NCBI GenBank assembly: GCA_019038735.1
Contig: JAHOYW010000161.1
Coordinates: 1-9,649 of the forward strand
DNA length: 9,649 bases
Direction of reading: 5' to 3'
DNA from: Victivallales bacterium
GTDB taxonomy: Bacteria > Verrucomicrobiota > Lentisphaeria > Victivallales > Victivallaceae
The stretch's first letter is position 1. Each line of letters starts with the position of its first letter. The notes beneath the pieces were generated by a model. The model made no database searches. It saw nothing but the letters and a program-made list of their open reading frames with translations, and was not told the origin of the DNA. Below, in pieces: positions 6,185-9,649 of the stretch. The translations under genes were made by a program, and so were the position numbers.

Positions 6185-7602
6185 ACGAAACAAAATATAA
6201 AAAAGTTACTCCCGAAATAATCAAAGAACTAGCAACTATTGTCGGCGAAAAATACATTATTTATAATGATCCCGAAAGTCTTGAGGTTTTTTCTCATGAC
6301 GAAATCCCAGGCTCTGTTTATCGGCACATGCCCGAGGCGGTAGTCCGTCCGCAAACAGCTCAGGAAATCGCTGAAATCATGAGACTTGCCAATCGAGAAA
6401 TGATTCCTGTTACACCGCGCGGCGCGGGCTCAGGGCTTTCCGGCGGAGCTGTTCCGGTTCACGGCGGTATTGTGGTACTTGTTGACCGCATGAATAAAAT
6501 CATTGAGATCGACGAAAAAAACATGATGATAACCCTTGAGCCGGGCGTTGTTTCCAATGATATAAACGAATGCCTGAAAGATTATGGTTTATTTTATGCC
6601 GGCTACCCGATGAGTCTGGAAACCTGTTATATCGGCGGTAATGTCGCGGAAAATGCCGGCGGTGGCAAAGCGGTCAAATACGGCGTTACTTCACGTTATG
6701 TCCTCGGTCTTGAAGTCGTTACCCCGACTGGGGAAATAGTCGAACTCGGCGGTAAGCTGATTAAAAATGTTACCGGCTACGACTTACTTCAACTTATGAC
6801 CGGCTCAGAGGGGACTTTGGGATTTTTTACCAAAATCATTCTCAAACTCACGCCTCTACCGAAAGCGCAAGCGGACTTATTGTGCCTATTCCAAACTATT
6901 GAACAAGCTATCGAACTTGTTCCGCGCATAATAACTGAAACTGGTGTAACTCCCACTTCAATAGAGTTCATGGATAAAGATTCGATCAAAGTCGCTTGTG
7001 ATTATCTCAACGAAACGCTTCCTTACGAAAACTGCGGCGCGATGCTCTTATTGACCTTTGACGGCTCGGATATGGAGCAAGTTGAAAAAGATTATGAGCA
7101 AGTCGGAAAATTCATCGAAAAGAACGATGTTCAGGAAATATATGTCGCTGATAATCCGTCCACAACCGAACGTATCTGGAAAATCCGTCGTAATATAGCC
7201 GAAGCCTACAACATCATATCCACACGCCAAAGCGGTGAAGATTTAGTTGTTCCTCCGGCACAAATCGCCGAGTTACTAGTTGAACTGCAATATATTATCA
7301 AGAAATATGACATAATGCTGCCGTGTTTCGGACATGCCGGAGACGGAAACATCCATGCCAGAATTGTTTGTCCTCCCGAATGGAGCGATGAAAAATGGGA
7401 AGCGACTTTGCCGAAGATTCTTGAGGAAGTTTATGCTAAAACTATCAGTTTAGGCGGAATGCTTTCAGGCGAACACGGTATCGGCTGTAAACGTGTGAAA
7501 TATATAAACAAATTCATTTCAGAAGAACATTTGAATTTGCTGCATATAATTAAACGCGGCTTCGATCCCAATAACATTATGAACCCGGGAAAGGTATTTT
7601 AA
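6178..7602 (+). CDS. FAD-linked 2-hydroxyacid oxidoreductase, GlcD/D-lactate dehydrogenase type
   Basis: A 474-residue flavoprotein oxidising a 2-hydroxyacid (lactate, glycolate or similar) to the 2-oxoacid. The N-terminal PCMH FAD-binding domain (about 50-225) shows VRPQTAQEIAEIM, then PRGAGSGLSGG (80-90), EPGV (121-124), GGNVAENAGGGKAVKYG (153-169), and TGYDL followed by TGSEGTLGF (208-216). The C-terminal FAD-oxidase domain carries GHAGDGNIH (385-393) and GEHGIG (431-436), the histidine-rich active-site and metal signature of this family. It has no cysteine-rich Fe-S domain (no GlcF-like or LldE-like fusion), so electrons very probably leave through the adjacent EtfBA. The order etfB-etfA-glcD-like recalls Etf-linked lactate dehydrogenases of acetogens (established for Acetobacterium LctBCD). 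The start at 6178 has GGGGAG (6165-6170) upstream and overlaps etfA by 7 nt. Confidence 0.94.
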   Translation: MLNETKYKKVTPEIIKELATIVGEKYIIYNDPESLEVFSHDEIPGSVYRHMPEAVVRPQTAQEIAEIMRLANREMIPVTPRGAGSGLSGGAVPVHGGIVVLVDRMNKIIEIDEKNMMITLEPGVVSNDINECLKDYGLFYAGYPMSLETCYIGGNVAENAGGGKAVKYGVTSRYVLGLEVVTPTGEIVELGGKLIKNVTGYDLLQLMTGSEGTLGFFTKIILKLTPLPKAQADLLCLFQTIEQAIELVPRIITETGVTPTSIEFMDKDSIKVACDYLNETLPYENCGAMLLLTFDGSDMEQVEKDYEQVGKFIEKNDVQEIYVADNPSTTERIWKIRRNIAEAYNIISTRQSGEDLVVPPAQIAELLVELQYIIKKYDIMLPCFGHAGDGNIHARIVCPPEWSDEKWEATLPKILEEVYAKTISLGGMLSGEHGIGCKRVKYINKFISEEHLNLLHIIKRGFDPNNIMNPGKVF

Positions 7603-7607
7603 AAAGA

Positions 7608-7640
7608 TTGAACATCGAACGTTCAACATCGAACATCGAA
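7608..7640. repeat. Short GAACATC/CAACATC repeat with central GAACGTTC palindrome
   Basis: Within a 63-nt gap between two operon genes, AACATCGAAC occurs twice (7611-7620 and 7625-7634, period 14) followed by a third ACATCGAA. The palindrome GAACGTTC (7617-7624) is at the junction. On the other strand it translates as a SMLNVRCS-like string, a pattern I recall from dispersed intergenic repeats in environmental bacterial genomes, notably of the PVC group. That recollection cannot be verified here. It is likely a lineage-specific dispersed repeat that inserted between genes. Confidence 0.6.
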
Positions 7641-7665
7641 TGAAAAAAATAAAAGGATTAAAGAT

Positions 7666-8700
7666 ATGAAAGCAATGAGGTTGACAGGCATCCGTGAGAT
7701 GGAAATGCTGGAAGTACCCAAACCAACAATTACCTCCGATAAAGATGTACTTATCAAAATGACCGACGTCGGCGTGTGTGGTTCGGATGTTCATTACTAC
7801 ACTCGCGGTAAAATTGGTTCGCAAGTAGTAAAATATCCGTACACCGTTGGACATGAAGGCTCAGGAATCGTTGAAGCCATCGGATCAGCTGTTACACGGG
7901 TCAAACCCGGAGACGCTATTGCCGTTGAACCGGCGACCTGCTGTCATAAATGCGATCAATGCCTGAACGGGCGCGAACATACCTGTAGAAATTTAACTTT
8001 CCTGGGCTGCCCCGGACAGGTCGAAGGGTGTCTGAGCGAATACATAGTGATGAAAGAACAATCATGTTTTCCGCTCGGCGACAAAATTACACTTGAAGAA
8101 GGCGCGCTTTCTGAACCATTATCTATCGGAGTTTACGCCGTTAAAATGTCTATTCCAATGAAAGACGCGAAAATCGGCATCCTTGGTTGCGGTCCAATAG
8201 GTTTAAGTGTTCTCCTGCCGGTCATAGCACAGGGCGCGGAAAGAGTTTATGTTACAGATAAGCTCGATTATCGGCTTGAATTAGCTGAAAAAGCCGGAGC
8301 GACATGGACTGGTAATCCAATGAAAGAAAATGTAGAACAAGCTGTTACTGAACAAGAACTGGGCTTACTAGATGTAGTTTTTGAATGTTGTGGTCAGGTG
8401 GAAGCAGTAACTAATGCTCTCGCGATGCTCAAGCCCGGCGGCAAACTGATGATGATCGGGATACCTGAGACTGACACTTTGGAGTTTGATATGGACAACA
8501 TGCGCCGCAAAGAAATCTGCGTACAGAATGTCCGTCGTCAAAACCAATGTGTTCAAGCGGCTCTGGATATGATCGCGAACAAGGATTTTGACGTCAACAT
8601 CATGACAACCCATTATTTCAATTTCGCAAACACAAAAGAAGCTTTTGATCTGGTAGATAAATATGATAACGGAGTAGTCAAAGCAATAATAAAGGTTTAA
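7666..8700 (+). CDS. Zinc-dependent polyol dehydrogenase, sorbitol/xylitol (L-iditol 2-) dehydrogenase type
   Basis: A second MDR dehydrogenase, 344 residues, cytosolic. VCGSDVHYY (37-45) followed by VGHEGSG (62-68) is the signature of the sorbitol/xylitol/L-arabinitol branch, which oxidises C2 of polyols to ketoses. Catalytic zinc ligands are C38, H63 and E150 (E64 adjacent); structural zinc cysteines C93, C96, C99 and C107 are all present. The Rossmann motif GCGPIG is at 174-179, and D198 (VTDK) favours NAD. It is clearly divergent from the first dehydrogenase of the operon, so this is not a recent duplication. The ATG at 7666 is preceded by AAAAGGA (7652-7658). It is separated from the FAD oxidoreductase by a repeat-bearing 63-nt gap but has no obvious promoter of its own, so it is probably the last gene of the operon. 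Confidence 0.92.
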   Translation: MKAMRLTGIREMEMLEVPKPTITSDKDVLIKMTDVGVCGSDVHYYTRGKIGSQVVKYPYTVGHEGSGIVEAIGSAVTRVKPGDAIAVEPATCCHKCDQCLNGREHTCRNLTFLGCPGQVEGCLSEYIVMKEQSCFPLGDKITLEEGALSEPLSIGVYAVKMSIPMKDAKIGILGCGPIGLSVLLPVIAQGAERVYVTDKLDYRLELAEKAGATWTGNPMKENVEQAVTEQELGLLDVVFECCGQVEAVTNALAMLKPGGKLMMIGIPETDTLEFDMDNMRRKEICVQNVRRQNQCVQAALDMIANKDFDVNIMTTHYFNFANTKEAFDLVDKYDNGVVKAIIKV

Positions 8701-8703
8701 GGG

Positions 8704-8726
8704 TTAATATTTCCTCAGAATATTAA
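8704..8726 (+). terminator. AT-only hairpin after the last operon gene
   Basis: TTAATATT (8704-8711) and AATATTAA (8719-8726) are perfect 8-bp arms around a 7-nt loop, starting 4 nt after the stop codon. The stem contains no GC pair and no T tract follows, so intrinsic termination would be weak. Its position is the main argument. Confidence 0.3.
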
Positions 8727-8759
8727 TATTGTCAATATCTCTGAAAACACATGCAAAAT
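8727..8759. other. Short gap between operon and mobile-element remnant
   Basis: No gene or clear signal is visible here. It marks the junction where recognisable integrase sequence stops, about 60 bp after the last operon gene, and is the probable site of the deletion or rearrangement that removed the integrase catalytic domain. Confidence 0.4.
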
Positions 8760-9393
8760 ATAGTTGAACTAAGCCGCATTCGCGACCCCATTATCTTATC
8801 CTCAAGTCCGGTTTCTGCCGGGAAATAATAACTAACTTGAGGAGGCTCCGAAGCGCACTTGTCATTAATTGGGATATTTTAGGTGTCCATAGACGTGAAC
8901 ATCGGACTACAAAACGAGTAACGTTACGCAAGGTGATACAGGATTCTTACCAAAGCGCTCATTCAAAAATCTGAGAATAATTGGCAAATAACTATTCAAG
9001 CTAACCGAGGCCAAGCCACGCTCTTTTTCAAGATATTCAGCAAAATTACACATGATTCTCTAAATCATCTGAACAATCTTTTCAACTTTTTTTGGTGCGA
9101 TTCCAGAATCTCGCAAGTATTTAAGCAAAGCATTCAATGTGGCTAAATCACCTCGGCGAATGTATCCGGAGCGCGGTCGTTCCTTAAAGAATATCTTTAT
9201 AATATTTCCATTAATTTTATGCGGTTTTATATCTCGCGTCATGAGCCACTTATCAAAATTAAAAATCATTTTCAACTTTGCATGTAAAGTTGCATGACCC
9301 TTGCGCTAATAACATTGAATGGAAGCCAGACATATATTTGTCCAACAGTCCGAGACAGTTTGTGGGAACAGCTTTTGATTTTGATGTCTGCAT
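8760..9393 (-). pseudogene. Broken tyrosine recombinase/integrase, N-terminal part only
   Basis: Read on the minus strand, this stretch reconstructs the N-terminal DNA-binding half of a phage-type integrase. Start ATG is at 9393-9391 with AGGAGG (9401-9406) 7 nt upstream; GLLDKYMSGFHSMLLAQG follows. After a frameshift near 9276-9290 comes FDKWLMTRDI, then RSGYIRRGDLATLNALLKYL. An in-frame TAG (9060-9062) interrupts it. The same frame then gives FAEYLEKERGLASVSLNSYL and FLNERFGKNPVS, the SAM-like core-binding domain. A second frameshift near 8930 leads to VTRFVVRCSR and SQLMTSALRSLLK, and a third near 8840 to a GE(T)-like end and MRLSST. These pieces match the usual order in integrases that occur in multi-recombinase modules. 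The catalytic domain (Arg-His-Arg-Tyr) is absent. It is certainly non-functional; the family call is confident, the exact end is not. Confidence 0.85.
9273..9292. repeat. Small inverted repeat within the integrase remnant
   Basis: CAACTTT (9273-9279) and AAAGTTG (9286-9292) are perfect 7-bp arms around GCATGT. It coincides with the first frameshift of the integrase pseudogene, so it may have promoted a slippage mutation or be chance; nothing shows that it is an attachment site. Confidence 0.35.
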
Positions 9394-9419
9394 TTCTTTT
9401 CCTCCTGATTTAGTGTTAA

Positions 9420-9621
9420 AACTTGAAACTCGAAGAGAAAATGATACCAGAATCGCTTTCGAAGGGATAACCCCTCTGCAACCTTGGTTTGTTGCCATTT
9501 CAGATTTATTAATAGCGAGATGTCCAATTGGAGCTCTTGTTGAAAGTATTATTGAATTTGCAGAAATTAGTTTGGCAGATGATTTTTGTAATCCCTTGGA
9601 TTCAAAATACAAGTGCGACAC
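9420..9621 (-). pseudogene. hsdS: Fragment of type I restriction-modification specificity subunit (HsdS)
   Basis: The minus strand encodes YFES followed by LQKSSAKLISANSIILSTRAPIGHLAI and then MATNQGCRGVIP, the highly characteristic end of an HsdS target-recognition domain. HsdS determines which DNA sequence a type I methylase/nuclease recognises. The fragment is not a gene: there is a stop two codons before the GTG at 9621, several residues normally found between YFES and LQKSS appear to be missing, and after GVIPSKA the sequence loses clear HsdS character and runs in the same frame into the integrase start. Neither hsdM nor hsdR is in view. More of the remnant may lie beyond the window edge. 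Confidence 0.75.
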
Positions 9622-9649
9622 TTCTTATTCTTTATTTTTTCTTTTAATG

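Noticed and set aside
7608..7640. CRISPR-like short repeat array
   Set aside because: The units are 7-14 bp and contiguous, with no spacers of regular length and no cas genes.
8799..8843. Nested hairpin (9-bp outer stem TCCTCAAGT/ACTTGAGGA with inner CCGG/CCGG) that looks like a structured RNA or riboswitch
   Set aside because: The same bases encode recognisable integrase peptide on the minus strand (SALRSLLK region), which explains the sequence better; no promoter or conserved RNA motif was seen.
9060..9275. Separate small minus-strand protein of 71 residues
   Set aside because: Its sequence continues in frame past the TAG into the integrase core-binding domain and matches the expected upstream integrase segment, so it is part of the pseudogene.
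9263..9649. Plus-strand frame open for about 129 codons to the window end (containing PDIYLSNSPRQFVGTAFDF)
   Set aside because: It lacks a convincing start and ribosome binding site and is antisense to clear HsdS and integrase sequence, so it is a shadow frame.
1..9649. tRNA or rRNA genes
   Set aside because: No cloverleaf with a GGTTCGAATC-like arm and CCA end, and no rRNA-like conserved blocks, were seen on either strand.

Overview
The window carries one catabolic operon with its own divergent regulator, flanked on both sides by decayed DNA. The DNA is moderately AT-rich, with clear AGGAGG-like ribosome binding sites. A GAACATC/CGTTC repeat of a kind I recall from environmental PVC-group bacteria (Lentisphaerota, Kiritimatiellota, Verrucomicrobiota) lies inside the operon. 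An anaerobic or facultative bacterium of that type would fit, but this assignment is inference; no rRNA or marker gene is present.

Layout: 1-307 has no intact gene, only short open stretches and weak hairpins. A DeoR-family repressor (308-1075, minus) is divergently transcribed from a seven-gene plus-strand run (1246-8700). The run encodes a PHP-like protein of unknown function, a zinc-dependent medium-chain dehydrogenase, a class II (zinc) aldolase, EtfB, EtfA, a GlcD/D-lactate-dehydrogenase-type FAD oxidoreductase, and a second zinc-dependent polyol dehydrogenase of the sorbitol/xylitol type. Spacing is tight (10-16 nt, or 4-7 nt overlaps), except for a 63-nt gap holding the repeat. The 170-bp divergent promoter region contains an unusually regular operator: a 15-bp inverted repeat at the two ends and TGATT units exactly 10 bp apart in the middle, overlaid on recognisable sigma-70 promoters in both directions.

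How the genes may work together (inference): the two dehydrogenases interconvert polyol/ketose or aldehyde/alcohol with NAD(H). The aldolase cleaves a (phospho)sugar to a three-carbon piece plus an aldehyde such as glycolaldehyde or lactaldehyde. The FAD oxidoreductase oxidises the resulting 2-hydroxyacid and passes electrons to EtfAB. No kinase, isomerase or transporter is present, so the substrate cannot be named from this window. The PHP-like protein, which keeps its HxH metal motif but lacks a standard TDHD motif, is the least explained part.

Downstream (8701-9649) is a graveyard of mobile and defence genes on the minus strand. It holds the N-terminal part of a tyrosine recombinase/integrase, broken by frameshifts and an in-frame stop and lacking its catalytic domain, preceded by a fragment of a type I restriction specificity subunit (HsdS).
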